A stretch of 64,000 bases of DNA from Arenibacter catalasegens (GTDB taxonomy: Bacteria; Bacteroidota; Bacteroidia; Flavobacteriales; Flavobacteriaceae), in the NCBI RefSeq assembly GCF_002909235.1, contig NZ_PHQQ01000004.1, forward strand, positions 144,973 to 208,972. The letters run 5' to 3'. The position numbers and the translations under genes are program-made. Below are positions 56,093 to 64,000 of the stretch, in pieces; the stretch's first letter is position 1, and every line of letters begins with the position of its first letter. Below the pieces are notes generated by a model that saw nothing but the letters and a program-made list of their open reading frames with translations, ran no database searches and was not told where the DNA came from.

Positions 56093-56258
56093 CACTTGAA
56101 GTCAATAAGTGAAAAACCTCGAAGTAAGCTGTCTGGTATCAAATCCATATATCCCGCTTTTTCAGCGGGAATAGTTAATTAATAAAAGGTATGCAACCCC
56201 AAGCCAAGCCTTGGATCCCCTTTAAAGTCTCCATCCTAGGATCGGAGTAACTAAACAA

Positions 56259-56339
56259 GAAACCCCGCCTTCTCGGCGGGGTTAGTTCAACTATCGCATT
56301 TCAATACGCCTGCGGCTTTTGAAATACGGGTCTCACGAA
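56259..56339 (+). repeat. REP-like palindromic element, copy 1
   Basis: An 81-base element made of a hairpin AACCCCGCC-loop-GGCGGGGTT (56261-56283) and a second inverted repeat ATTTCAA ... TTGAAAT around GCCTGCGGC. A second copy in opposite orientation is at 60917-60997, identical at 67 of 81 positions without gaps; most differences fall in the first hairpin loop. Conservation of stems over loops suggests selection or mobility of a structured element. Confidence 0.8.
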
Positions 56340-56341
56340 TA

Positions 56342-56373
56342 AAAAAGGCCAATCCCGAAAGATTGGCCTTTTT
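56342..56373. terminator. Bidirectional terminator between fumC and coiled-coil gene
   Basis: A 13-bp perfect stem AAAAAGGCCAATC with a 6-base loop carries A and T runs at its base, as expected for a two-way rho-independent terminator between convergent genes. Confidence 0.9.
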
Positions 56374-56395
56374 AGTTAAATGGATAGTGTTACTA

Positions 56396-57283
56396 TTATT
56401 TCAATTGAAACTTGGAAGTTCCCAATAATTTTAAACCGTTGTCATAAACGTTTACCATATAATTCCCTTTTTGGAATTCACTTGCTGGCTTGTCAATGAA
56501 ATCACATACATCCAAAGAACGGTTCTCATAATAGAAATCAGTTCCTTTGCTGTAAGTTACAGATGCACCAGAGTCACTTGTTTTAGAGAAACTTTCTCCC
56601 AGTACATTCCCTTGTGGATCTAAAACTTCAATAAAGAATTGTCTGTCACCTGCCTGTGCAATAACGTTATCTGCAACAGTGAAACAAACTTTTAATTTGT
56701 CAGTAGCTTTAGCTCTAGAAGTAGAAACCATTTTACCACTAGTTCTTTCCTTAACGGCATCTACAGAAAATTTAGATAAATTTAATGCTGACCCTTTTGA
56801 AACTACATCTGCCAACTGAGTGTTCTGTACTACCAAAGAATCGTTGAAAACTGTTTGTTTTTCCAATTCAACATAAGTACTGTCCCTCTGCATGGCCAAG
56901 AAAGTATTAGATCTAGTTAAAGAATCTACTTTTCTTATTAATTGCTCTCTTTCTTTTGTTAGGATACCTACCTGTTTTCTGTAACGATAAAGACTGGCAA
57001 TATCAGATTTCATAGTCTTAACAGAATCAATGTATTTTGCAATGTTATCCCTAGCGGAAACCAATTCTTCATTGGTGGCATTACTTTCCAAGATAGCTTT
57101 GTCGTATTCCGACTTTAAACTGGTCAAGTCTTCAACAACCAATTCTTTTTCTTTTGTAAGTAATGCAGTGTTCTTTTGTTTATCTTGATATAAACTTACT
57201 GTGTAAATGATTACACCAAGTAAAATTACACCCAATAAACCTGCTATAACCTTCAATCCATTATTACTTTTTGTTTCAGTCAT
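56396..57283 (-). CDS. Membrane-anchored coiled-coil protein
   Basis: A 295-residue protein with one N-terminal membrane helix (about 11-31), a coiled coil (about 38-155) with heptad-like Leu/Lys/Glu pattern, and a C-terminal beta domain (about 190-295) containing KVCFTVADNVIAQAGDRQFF. Homologues are sometimes called chromosome-partitioning ParA, but there is no Walker motif and that name is wrong on sequence grounds. The C-terminal domain is probably extracytoplasmic. Function unknown; it is a conserved flavobacterial type. Confidence 0.72.
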   Translation of the reverse strand: MTETKSNNGLKVIAGLLGVILLGVIIYTVSLYQDKQKNTALLTKEKELVVEDLTSLKSEYDKAILESNATNEELVSARDNIAKYIDSVKTMKSDIASLYRYRKQVGILTKEREQLIRKVDSLTRSNTFLAMQRDSTYVELEKQTVFNDSLVVQNTQLADVVSKGSALNLSKFSVDAVKERTSGKMVSTSRAKATDKLKVCFTVADNVIAQAGDRQFFIEVLDPQGNVLGESFSKTSDSGASVTYSKGTDFYYENRSLDVCDFIDKPASEFQKGNYMVNVYDNGLKLLGTSKFQLK

Positions 57284-57454
57284 AATTGTAATTATTAATT
57301 ATTTAATTTTTTTAACCTTTAAATTATTTGTTTGTAACACTCTATATACGATCAGGTTTGGATTTTAGATTTTTTTAGTTAAAAAAAATTAACATTTCTC
57401 CCAAAGAATACAAAATTCTTATCTTAACTTTATGAGTATATTGATATTACTCCT

Positions 57455-57919
57455 ATGAATTTAAACATAATTCCCTTTGAATCCCGCTATTCAAAGAGGT
57501 TTAAGGAACTAAATGTAGCTTGGCTGGATAAATATTTTTATGTGGAACCTAAAGACACTATTCTCTTAGATAATTGTGAGGCTAACATAATAGATAAAGG
57601 TGGGTTTATATTTTTCGCGCAGTACCTAGAAAATATAGTGGGTTGTTTTGCATTGATTAAATTACAAAATAATGAATATGAATTGGGTAAAATGGCGGTA
57701 GACCCAAATTATCAAGGACTAAAAATAGGTCAGGCACTTTTGGACTCTGCTATTGATCATGCAAAACAAAATGGATGGAATAAATTAATTTTATACTCCA
57801 ACACCAAGTTGGAAAATGCGCTCTATATTTACAAAAAATATGGTTTTATAGAGGTTGAAATCGAAAAAAATCTGCCCTATGCTAGGAGTGATATTAAAAT
57901 GGAATTATTAATCATTTAA
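57455..57919 (+). CDS. GNAT family N-acetyltransferase
   Basis: A 154-residue GNAT protein. The acetyl-CoA-binding motif is in MAVDPNYQGLKIGQALLDSA (Q/G-x-x-G pattern), followed by LILYSNTKLENALYIYKKYGF, the usual motif B. The substrate could be a small amine, an amino acid or a protein N-terminus. It starts a two-gene unit with the MBL-fold gene 12 bases downstream. Confidence 0.87.
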   Translation: MNLNIIPFESRYSKRFKELNVAWLDKYFYVEPKDTILLDNCEANIIDKGGFIFFAQYLENIVGCFALIKLQNNEYELGKMAVDPNYQGLKIGQALLDSAIDHAKQNGWNKLILYSNTKLENALYIYKKYGFIEVEIEKNLPYARSDIKMELLII

Positions 57920-57931
57920 AATATTCGAATT

Positions 57932-58732
57932 ATGAGTTATTCAAATCATATTATGGCCTTGGTTGTTCTAACAGGCCTTTTGTCTTATGGTTGCAAGGAA
58001 AAAGTCAAACAAACTCCGGCTATAGAGGAGGTTGTTGAGCTTGTTGCCGAAACTACGGTTTCAGATGTTAACATCACACCCATTGAACACGCCACAGCAG
58101 TTTTGGATTGGGATGGTACAATCATCTATGTAGATCCCGTTGGCGGCAAGGAGGCCTTCGCTAGTGTAAAAGAACCTGACCTAATTTTGATTACCGACAT
58201 TCACGGGGATCATTTCAGTCTGGAAACATTGCAGGCCTTAAATACAAAAAAAGCAAAAATAATTGTCCCACAAGCAGTAGCCGATAAGATTCCAGCAGAA
58301 TTTACTCCACAACTGGACATTCTAAATAACGGGGACTCAAAGGAACGTTATGGAATTAATATTGAAGCGATTCCCATGTACAATCTAAGGGAAGAAGCAA
58401 AAGACTTTCATACCAAGGGCCGTGGCAATGGCTATGTGCTCAGTAAAAATGATCAACGTATATATTTTTCCGGCGATACCGAGGATATTCCTGAAATGCG
58501 TGCTTTACAAAATATAGACAAGGCTTTTGTTTGTATGAACCTTCCTTATACCATGACCGTTGAAAGTGCGGCAGACGCCGTACTAGAGTTTAAGCCGAAA
58601 CAAGTTTATCCATATCACTTTCGAGGTAAGCCCGATGTTGGAGACGTTGTCAAATTTAAAAAATTGGTAAACGATAAGGACCCCAAAATTGAGGTTGTTC
58701 AATTGGATTGGTATCCGAAGGAAGATTATTAA
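57932..58732 (+). CDS. Exported MBL-fold metallo-hydrolase, UlaG-like
   Basis: A 266-residue metallo-beta-lactamase-fold protein with a lipoprotein-type signal (lipobox near SYGC, Cys21). The metal motif is ITDIHGDHF (H-x-x-D-H type), with further ligands in FSGDTEDIPE and YPYHFRG. The short core and missing extra motifs place it with UlaG-like hydrolases of unknown substrate. It is likely periplasmic or outer-membrane-attached and is encoded with a GNAT protein. Confidence 0.83.
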   Translation: MSYSNHIMALVVLTGLLSYGCKEKVKQTPAIEEVVELVAETTVSDVNITPIEHATAVLDWDGTIIYVDPVGGKEAFASVKEPDLILITDIHGDHFSLETLQALNTKKAKIIVPQAVADKIPAEFTPQLDILNNGDSKERYGINIEAIPMYNLREEAKDFHTKGRGNGYVLSKNDQRIYFSGDTEDIPEMRALQNIDKAFVCMNLPYTMTVESAADAVLEFKPKQVYPYHFRGKPDVGDVVKFKKLVNDKDPKIEVVQLDWYPKEDY

Positions 58733-58788
58733 TCGATGTTCTGAAAAGCTGTATGGGTTAACATAAAATCCAAATCCTTTTAAATTAT

Positions 58789-58832
58789 AAAACGCTGTTT
58801 CTTAATCATCTCGATTAAAGAAACAGCGTTTT
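58789..58832. terminator. Bidirectional terminator before ettA
   Basis: A stem of about 19 bp (AAAACGCTGTTTCTTAATC, one bulged base) with a 5-base loop and A/T-rich flanks lies between the convergent MBL gene and ettA. Confidence 0.9.
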
Positions 58833-58853
58833 TATTAATAATATCGCTCGTAA

Positions 58854-60545
58854 TTAGCGTATCAACTTCTTGTATTTTAGTCGCTTAGGTATTAAATCGC
58901 CCCCCAAACGTTTCTTTTTATTTTCTTCATATTCAGAGAAAGATCCTTCAAAGAAATAAACTTGGGAATCCCCTTCAAACGCTAAAATATGGGTACAGAC
59001 CCTATCAAGGAACCACCTATCATGGGAAATTACTACTGCACATCCAGCGAAATTTTCCAGTCCTTCTTCCAAGGCCCTTAAGGTATTAACATCCAAATCG
59101 TTCGTTGGCTCATCTAATAGGAGTACGTTACCCTCCTCTTTTAAGGTCATTGCCAAATGCAAACGGTTACGCTCACCACCAGAAAGCATATCCACCTTTT
59201 TGTTCTGCTCACTACCAGAAAAATTGAATCTACTCAAATAGGCTCTTGAATTCACCTGTCTGCCACCCATCATGATCAATTCCTGCTCATCACTAAAATT
59301 CTGCCAAATAGATTTTTCAGGATCAATATTGGAATGACTCTGATCTACGTAGGCAATTTTTGCTGTTTCCCCGACTACAAATACACCCTTATCGGGTTTT
59401 TCCTCCCCCATTATCATTCGGAAAATGGTGGTTTTTCCAGCCCCATTTGGGCCAATTATGCCTACAATACCTGCTTGTGGTAATTTAAAATTCAAATCCT
59501 CATAAAGCAATTTGTCCCCATAGGCCTTACTTACTCCAATAGCTTCAATAACATTGGTCCCCAATCGAGGGCCGTTCGGGATATAGATCTCCAGTTTTTC
59601 ATCCAATTGCTTTTGGTCCTGGCTCATTAATTTGTCATAATTCTGCAAACGGGCCTTTTGTTTAGTCTGCCTTCCTTTTGCACCTTGTCTTACCCAATCC
59701 AACTCCCGCTCCAATATTTTTTGGTGCTTGGAGGCCGTTTTGCTTTCTTGTGCCATACGCTTGGATTTCTGATCTAACCAGCTAGAGTAATTCCCTTTCC
59801 ACGGAATACCTTCTCCCCTATCAAGTTCCAATATCCATCCAGCCACATTATCCAAGAAATACCTATCGTGGGTAACGGCAATTACTGTTCCTTTATACTC
59901 CGCTAAATGATGCTCCAACCAATGAACAGATTCTGCATCCAAATGGTTCGTTGGCTCATCCAACAAAAGAATTTCAGGTTCCTGTAACAATAATCGGCAA
60001 AGTGCAACACGCCTTTTTTCACCACCAGAAAGTATTCCAATTTTCTTATCGGAGTCCGGGGTACGCAAAGCGTCCATAGCAATTTCCAATTTGGTGTCCA
60101 ACTCCCAAGCATTGGAGGCGTCTATCTTATCTTGAAGTTCTGCTTGCTTGTCCATGAGTTTTTGCATTTTATCTGCATCCTCATATACTTCGGGAAGCCC
60201 AAACATATCATTTATCTTGTTATACTCATCCAAAATAGCAACAGTTTCGGCTACACCTTCCTTGACCACTTCCAGGACAGTTTTATTTTCGTCCAATTGG
60301 GGTTCTTGCTCTAGATAACCAACCTTATACCCTGGAGAAAAAACAACATCTCCCTGGAAATTTTTATCTACTCCGGCTATTATTTTTAGCAAGGTAGATT
60401 TACCAGAACCATTAAGACCTAGAATTCCGATCTTGGCTCCGTAAAAGAAGCTTAAATAAATATTCTTTAGTACCGGGGTATTCGCAGTTTTGTACGTTTT
60501 AGTAACCCCGGACATTGAGAAAATCACTTTCTTATCATCCGACAT
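58854..60545 (-). CDS. ettA: Energy-dependent translational throttle protein EttA (ABC-F)
   Basis: A 563-residue ABC-F protein with two ATPase domains and no membrane segment. Walker A sites are GLNGSGKST and GPNGAGKTT, signatures LSGGEKRRVALCR and LSGGERNRLHLAM, Walker B LLLDEPTNHLD and LLLDEPTNDLD. The arm and linker regions match EttA, which binds the ribosomal E site and restrains the first elongation steps when ATP is low. Length is near that of E. coli EttA (555). Stand-alone gene. Confidence 0.94.
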   Translation of the reverse strand: MSDDKKVIFSMSGVTKTYKTANTPVLKNIYLSFFYGAKIGILGLNGSGKSTLLKIIAGVDKNFQGDVVFSPGYKVGYLEQEPQLDENKTVLEVVKEGVAETVAILDEYNKINDMFGLPEVYEDADKMQKLMDKQAELQDKIDASNAWELDTKLEIAMDALRTPDSDKKIGILSGGEKRRVALCRLLLQEPEILLLDEPTNHLDAESVHWLEHHLAEYKGTVIAVTHDRYFLDNVAGWILELDRGEGIPWKGNYSSWLDQKSKRMAQESKTASKHQKILERELDWVRQGAKGRQTKQKARLQNYDKLMSQDQKQLDEKLEIYIPNGPRLGTNVIEAIGVSKAYGDKLLYEDLNFKLPQAGIVGIIGPNGAGKTTIFRMIMGEEKPDKGVFVVGETAKIAYVDQSHSNIDPEKSIWQNFSDEQELIMMGGRQVNSRAYLSRFNFSGSEQNKKVDMLSGGERNRLHLAMTLKEEGNVLLLDEPTNDLDVNTLRALEEGLENFAGCAVVISHDRWFLDRVCTHILAFEGDSQVYFFEGSFSEYEENKKKRLGGDLIPKRLKYKKLIR

Positions 60546-60657
60546 ATTATATATGTATTATTATTTTGATTATTTTTATTTGAAGTGTAAAGTCCGTAAA
60601 TATAGATTCCAGCCTTGTATTCTATTGTTTAGTTAAACCATTACCTATTATAATACC

Positions 60658-60840
60658 TTAAACCCTTCCTTTTAATGCATTAAAAACCCATGCAATTGCA
60701 AAGAAACCTATTCCAACAGAGGCAAATCCCCAACCGGCTACATCATCATATCTAAAAGCACCTAACGCAATAAGCGAAAGACCTACAATTATCATTATAA
60801 AGGTTGCCCAAGCAAGTACTGTATTCTTATTCATTCCCAT
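60658..60840 (-). CDS. CAL67264-type small membrane protein
   Basis: A 60-residue protein with two hydrophobic helices separated by FRYDDVAGWGF. I recognise it as the small conserved flavobacterial membrane protein family named after Gramella CAL67264. Function is unknown. Start may be Met1 or Met3. It lies 112 bases upstream of ettA on the same strand and may share a transcript. Confidence 0.8.
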   Translation of the reverse strand: MGMNKNTVLAWATFIMIIVGLSLIALGAFRYDDVAGWGFASVGIGFFAIAWVFNALKGRV

Positions 60841-60916
60841 GTTTTAATCGGTTTGGTTTGTAGAACTTCAAATATCGTAAATTTTATAAGAATTTATCAT
60901 CATACAAAAAACTTTA

Positions 60917-60997
60917 TTCGTGAAACACGTATTTCAGAAGCCGCAGGCTCATTGAAATGCGATAGTCGAACGAATCCCGCCTGTTTAGCGGGGTTTC
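60917..60997 (-). repeat. REP-like palindromic element, copy 2
   Basis: Inverted relative to copy 1 at 56259-56339, same length, 67 of 81 positions identical. The two stems (CCCGC/GCGGG type and CGTATTTCA/TGAAATGCG around GCCGCAGGC) are kept. It lies in the intergenic space between the Gfo/Idh/MocA gene end and the small membrane protein gene. Confidence 0.8.
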
Positions 60998-61068
60998 TAG
61001 TATAATACCACTACCCATGGATTGTTTCCTAATAGGGGTTCAGGTCTTCCCTTGGGGTTTAATACCTT

Positions 61069-62064
61069 TTATTGCTCAAAAGGAAATACTATTCCATTTT
61101 GCTTTCTCACCGTATCCAATAGGGTTATTAAATCCAAACTGTTTTGATGGCTCCAAAGAGTACTCTCCAATTTACCTTGGCCGAGACAAGCATGCACCTC
61201 ACTGATTTCATAATAATACCCCCTTCCAGTTGTTGGCAGCTTAATCTCATCTTGTTCATTATTTTTCTCTATGGTATATCCTTGGGCCTCATGCCATCTG
61301 GCCGGAATATATATAGTTCCCTTTTCCCCGGATATTTCTGCTTTCATTTCGGACCTGCTGGTAAAGCCCGAATATAAAATAGCCTGGGCCTTTGGGTACT
61401 TAAAAATCATTGATGTCTGGACTTCGGCACCATTCGCATGGAAATTGGAAGTGGATAAAATTTGATCTGGCTTCCCAAGAAGCAAATAGCTTAAAAAAAT
61501 GGGATAAATACCGATGTCCAATAAAGAACCCCCAGCCAGTATCGGGTTCAACACCCGACCTTCAAAATCCCTATCCAAAGCATAAAATGCAAAATCTGCA
61601 TGTAAATAAGCCAGTGGACCTATTTCTCCGCTGTCTACCGCCTCCTTAACTTTTATAAGGGAAGGGTTAAATCTGCTCCATAAAGCCTCCATTAAAAATA
61701 CCTTATTGTTTTGGGCGGCCGAAATCATCTTTAAGACCTCCGCCCTATTAACACCCATAGGTTTTTCACATAATACATGCTTACCATGATCCATGGCCAT
61801 AATAGCGAGTTCGCTATGTAAGGTGTGTGGGGTGGCAATATAGACCACATCTACTTCTTTGCATTCGAAAAGTTCCTTATAGCTTCCAAAGGCGCTGCGC
61901 ACCTGGTATTCCTCTGAAAATGTTTGGGCTTTTCCTAAGTCCCTTGAGGCAACAGCATAAATTTCAGCTTCGTTGACCAGTGAAAGGTCCTTAATAAAAT
62001 TACGGGCGATATTGCCCAGACCTATAATTCCCCATCTCACTTTTTCTCCCATTTTGAATTTCAT
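61069..62064 (-). CDS. Gfo/Idh/MocA family NAD(P)-dependent oxidoreductase
   Basis: A 331-residue oxidoreductase with an N-terminal Rossmann domain (WGIIGLGNIARNFIKDL), the EKPMG motif of the family (catalytic Lys) and a C-terminal beta-sheet domain. Members oxidise or reduce sugars, inositols or dihydrodiols such as trans-dihydrobenzenediol. The start is 62064 or, four codons later, 62052. It is divergent from the acyl-CoA carboxylase gene and alone on its strand. Substrate cannot be stated. Confidence 0.87.
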   Translation of the reverse strand: MKFKMGEKVRWGIIGLGNIARNFIKDLSLVNEAEIYAVASRDLGKAQTFSEEYQVRSAFGSYKELFECKEVDVVYIATPHTLHSELAIMAMDHGKHVLCEKPMGVNRAEVLKMISAAQNNKVFLMEALWSRFNPSLIKVKEAVDSGEIGPLAYLHADFAFYALDRDFEGRVLNPILAGGSLLDIGIYPIFLSYLLLGKPDQILSTSNFHANGAEVQTSMIFKYPKAQAILYSGFTSRSEMKAEISGEKGTIYIPARWHEAQGYTIEKNNEQDEIKLPTTGRGYYYEISEVHACLGQGKLESTLWSHQNSLDLITLLDTVRKQNGIVFPFEQ

Positions 62065-62125
62065 TTAGTTAAAGTTAATAAATATAACTCCTTATCTTTA
62101 GTGCGCAAAAGAAAGGCAACTCAAC

Positions 62126-63754
62126 ATGGATATCAACTTCAATAAAAACGAAGACCACAATAAATTACTACTATCAGATTTAAAAAATAGACTTGCTAAG
62201 GTAAAGCTTGGCGGTGGAAAAATCCGAATTGAAAAACAACATGCCCAGGGCAAATTAAGTGCCCGTGAACGCATAGATTACTTAATGGACAAGGGAAGAG
62301 ACGCTATAGAAATTGGAGCATTTGTTGGTGATGGAATGTATGAGGCACATGGAGGATGTCCGTCTGGTGGCGTGGTCATAAAAATTGGATTTGTAAAGAG
62401 AAAACAGTGTATAGTTGTCGCCAATGATGCCACCGTAAAGGCCGGAGCTTGGTTTCCGATTACCGCAAAAAAGAACCTGCGGGCACAGGAAATTGCTATG
62501 GAAAACCGCTTACCCATTATTTATTTGGTTGATAGCGCAGGGGTATACCTCCCATTGCAAGATGAGATTTTTCCGGATAAGGAACATTTTGGTAGAATTT
62601 TTAGAAATAATGCTAAAATGAGTAGTATGGGAATTACGCAAATTTCCGCAGTTATGGGCAGCTGTGTAGCAGGGGGTGCCTACCTCCCCATCATGAGCGA
62701 CGAAGCATTGATAGTAGATAAAACTGGCAGTATTTTCTTGGCAGGCAGTTATTTGGTAAAAGCTGCCATTGGAGAAGTAATCGACAATGAAACCTTGGGA
62801 GGGGCCACTACACATTGTGAAATAAGTGGAGTCACGGATTACAAGGCGAAGGACGACAAAGATGCCTTGGATACCATTAAAAATATAATGGATAAAATTG
62901 GCGACTATGACAAAGCTGGATACAATAGAAGCACTCCAGGTAAACCAGACGCACAGGAAGATGATATTTATGGCATACTCCCAAAATCGAGAGCAGAACA
63001 ATACGATATGCTGGAAATTATAAAGCGATTGGTTGATAAATCAGAATTTGAACAATACAAAAAGGACTATGGGAAAACTATTCTCACAGGATATGCCCGT
63101 ATAGATGGTTGGGCTGTGGGCATAGTTGCAAATCAACGTAAGGTGGTAAAAACCAAAAGTGGGGAAATGCAATTTGGTGGAGTAATCTATTCTGATTCAG
63201 CGGATAAAGCCACCCGATTTATTGCCAATTGCAATCAAAAGAAAATCCCGCTGGTATTTTTACAGGACGTTACCGGTTTTATGGTAGGAAGTAAAAGTGA
63301 GCATGGGGGAATTATAAAGGACGGCGCTAAAATGGTCAATGCTGTGAGTAATTCAGTGGTACCCAAATTTACCATTGTTATAGGTAATAGTTATGGGGCA
63401 GGTAATTATGCTATGTGCGGAAAGGCGTATGATCCCAGATTAATTGTGGCCTGGCCAAGTGCTGAATTGGCGGTAATGAGCGGCAATTCGGCCGCCAAAG
63501 TATTACTGCAGATAGAGACAGCTTCGCTCAAGAAAAAAGGTGAAAAAATAACCGAAGCCCAAGAGAACGAACTTTTTAATAAAATAAAAGAACGTTATGA
63601 CAACCAAATATCGCCCTATTACGCGGCATCCCGTTTATGGACAGATGCGGTAATAGATCCTTTGGATACTCGAAAATGGATATCTATGGGTATAGAGGCT
63701 GCCAACCATGCTCCTATTGAAAAGCCCTTTAATATGGGGGTGATTCAGGTTTAA
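62126..63754 (+). CDS. Acyl-CoA carboxylase beta (carboxyltransferase) subunit
   Basis: A 542-residue biotin-dependent carboxyltransferase subunit of the propionyl/methylcrotonyl-CoA carboxylase family. The N-half contains GKLSARERIDYLMDKG, GVVIKIGFVKRKQCIVVAND and VMGSCVAGGAYLPIMSD; the C-half contains FLQDVTGFMVG and NSYGAGNYAMCGKAY, the two oxyanion-hole regions. The ALIVDKTGSIFLAGSYLVKAA stretch is closer to methylcrotonyl-CoA carboxylase and geranyl-type enzymes. No biotin carboxylase subunit follows within the window. TATCTTTA just upstream (62093-62100) approximates a -7 box. Confidence 0.88.
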   Translation: MDINFNKNEDHNKLLLSDLKNRLAKVKLGGGKIRIEKQHAQGKLSARERIDYLMDKGRDAIEIGAFVGDGMYEAHGGCPSGGVVIKIGFVKRKQCIVVANDATVKAGAWFPITAKKNLRAQEIAMENRLPIIYLVDSAGVYLPLQDEIFPDKEHFGRIFRNNAKMSSMGITQISAVMGSCVAGGAYLPIMSDEALIVDKTGSIFLAGSYLVKAAIGEVIDNETLGGATTHCEISGVTDYKAKDDKDALDTIKNIMDKIGDYDKAGYNRSTPGKPDAQEDDIYGILPKSRAEQYDMLEIIKRLVDKSEFEQYKKDYGKTILTGYARIDGWAVGIVANQRKVVKTKSGEMQFGGVIYSDSADKATRFIANCNQKKIPLVFLQDVTGFMVGSKSEHGGIIKDGAKMVNAVSNSVVPKFTIVIGNSYGAGNYAMCGKAYDPRLIVAWPSAELAVMSGNSAAKVLLQIETASLKKKGEKITEAQENELFNKIKERYDNQISPYYAASRLWTDAVIDPLDTRKWISMGIEAANHAPIEKPFNMGVIQV

Positions 63755-63889
63755 GATTTGATGATTTGGAAATTAACCAATTTGAAAATATAGCAATTAA
63801 TTAATGTAGCAATGGGCTAATTTGCAGCCACCTCTAGGAGTTAAGCTTGGTTTTTTTATTCAACAACTAATTTTGAATCTATAGAATTC

Positions 63890-63908
63890 CCCGAGGCTCT
63901 GCCTCGGG
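63890..63908. repeat. Hairpin at the left end of the IS200-type element
   Basis: CCCGAGGC-TCT-GCCTCGGG forms a perfect 8-bp stem with a 3-base loop, 30 bases before the transposase start, followed by TGTAGCG. Subterminal hairpins near the ends are the recognition sites of IS200/IS605 Y1 transposases and of RAYTs, so this is a likely end structure. Confidence 0.65.
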
Positions 63909-63938
63909 TGTAGCGTAATGATATGTATTTTTGTGGGT

Positions 63939-64000
63939 ATGAGCGAACATATTCATAAAAGCCATAATAAAAGCTTGCTTTTGTATCATTTTGTTTGTCC
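63939..64000 (+). CDS. IS200/IS605 or RAYT-type transposase, N-terminal fragment
   Basis: The frame from ATG at 63939 reads MSEHIHKSHNKSLLLYHFVC and then runs off the window. This N-terminus matches Y1 HUH single-strand transposases of the IS200/IS605 TnpA or REP-associated (RAYT) group. Only 20 residues are visible, so catalytic HUH and Tyr residues cannot be checked and intactness is unknown. A strong hairpin precedes it, as expected for this class. Confidence 0.72.
   Translation, partial: MSEHIHKSHNKSLLLYHFVC

Larger units (their letters stand above)
56093..56395. other. Hairpin-rich intergenic region after fumC
   Basis: About 300 bases between the convergent fumC and coiled-coil genes hold a short hairpin TCCCGCT-TTTTC-AGCGGGA (56152-56170) without a T-run, one copy of an 81-bp palindromic repeat (56259-56339) and a strong bidirectional terminator (56342-56373). 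No gene is supported. Confidence 0.7.

Noticed and set aside
56152..56170. GC-rich hairpin directly after fumC as terminator
   Set aside because: No T-run follows; the real terminator is more likely the A/T-flanked hairpin at 56342-56373.
56396..57283. ParA chromosome-partitioning name for the coiled-coil protein
   Set aside because: No Walker A or B motif and a membrane anchor with coiled coil, so it cannot be a ParA ATPase.
1..64000. CRISPR arrays, tRNA or rRNA genes, prophage
   Set aside because: I looked for regularly spaced repeats, tRNA-like T-loop sequences and phage genes and saw none; short or divergent cases could be missed by eye.

Overview
The window looks like a chromosome segment of a marine-type Flavobacteriaceae (Bacteroidota), in the broad neighbourhood of Arenibacter, Maribacter or Zobellia. 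The evidence is low G+C, scarce Shine-Dalgarno signals, promoters with the Bacteroidota -7 box TAnnTTTG, and families largely confined to this group (CAL67264-type membrane protein, DUF6340, DUF6263, DUF4199, a GlmU-family protein, a 950-residue CarB without its allosteric domain, MutS2 without Smr). Genus is an inference. Most of the window is ordinary chromosome. I found no tRNA, rRNA, CRISPR array or prophage.

Layout. 1-3725: distal part of a nitrite-assimilation operon (end of nirB, nirD, a DUF4202 gene, a NarX-like sensor kinase, a small conserved gene). 3855-7060: a membrane nucleotidyl cyclase and a K+/H+ antiporter. 7209-21419: the most distinctive stretch, two divergent operons around an esterase gene. 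The minus operon has glycerate kinase, a Tm-1-like ATP-binding protein, a PEP-hydrolase-family TIM barrel, a cupin and a large multidomain lipoprotein (PVC-type dehydrogenase propeller, HEAT, sugar-binding-like, type-1 copper and ThuA domains). The plus operon has a D-2-hydroxyacid dehydrogenase, an HpcH/HpaI aldolase, a secreted alpha-glucuronidase-like protein and a Tat-exported metallophosphoesterase.

The two operons are tied together by a near-identical 45-bp promoter/operator element, one copy before each operon in matching orientation (39 of 45 positions identical, no gaps). I read the cluster as a co-regulated catabolic unit. It would release a sugar-acid-like compound outside the cytoplasm, cleave it by retro-aldol to a C3 compound, reduce that to glycerate and phosphorylate it into glycolysis. 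The substrate and the roles of the Tm-1-like and PEP-hydrolase-like proteins are unknown. No transporter or regulator gene lies inside the cluster.

21471-32254: mepB-like gene, ybbP/ybbA-type ABC exporter genes divergent from a TesA-like esterase, a DUF2339/DUF3999 membrane pair, and a secreted X-Pro dipeptidyl-peptidase. 32444-43943: carB, rpmH, lipid and wall enzymes (cls, lytic transglycosylase), mtaB, GlmU-family protein, rpmE2. 44112-49205: DUF4199, glycosyltransferase, phosphosugar mutase and MsbA-like ABC transporter, an envelope-related run. 49280-51692: tandem DUF6340 lipoproteins. 51935-63754: mutS2, a DCC thiol oxidoreductase, fumC, a coiled-coil membrane protein, GNAT, MBL hydrolase, ettA, a Gfo/Idh/MocA oxidoreductase and an acyl-CoA carboxylase beta subunit. 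Two inverted copies of an 81-bp palindromic REP-like element flank 56.3-61.0 kb, and the window ends inside an IS200/RAYT-type transposase gene preceded by a strong hairpin.
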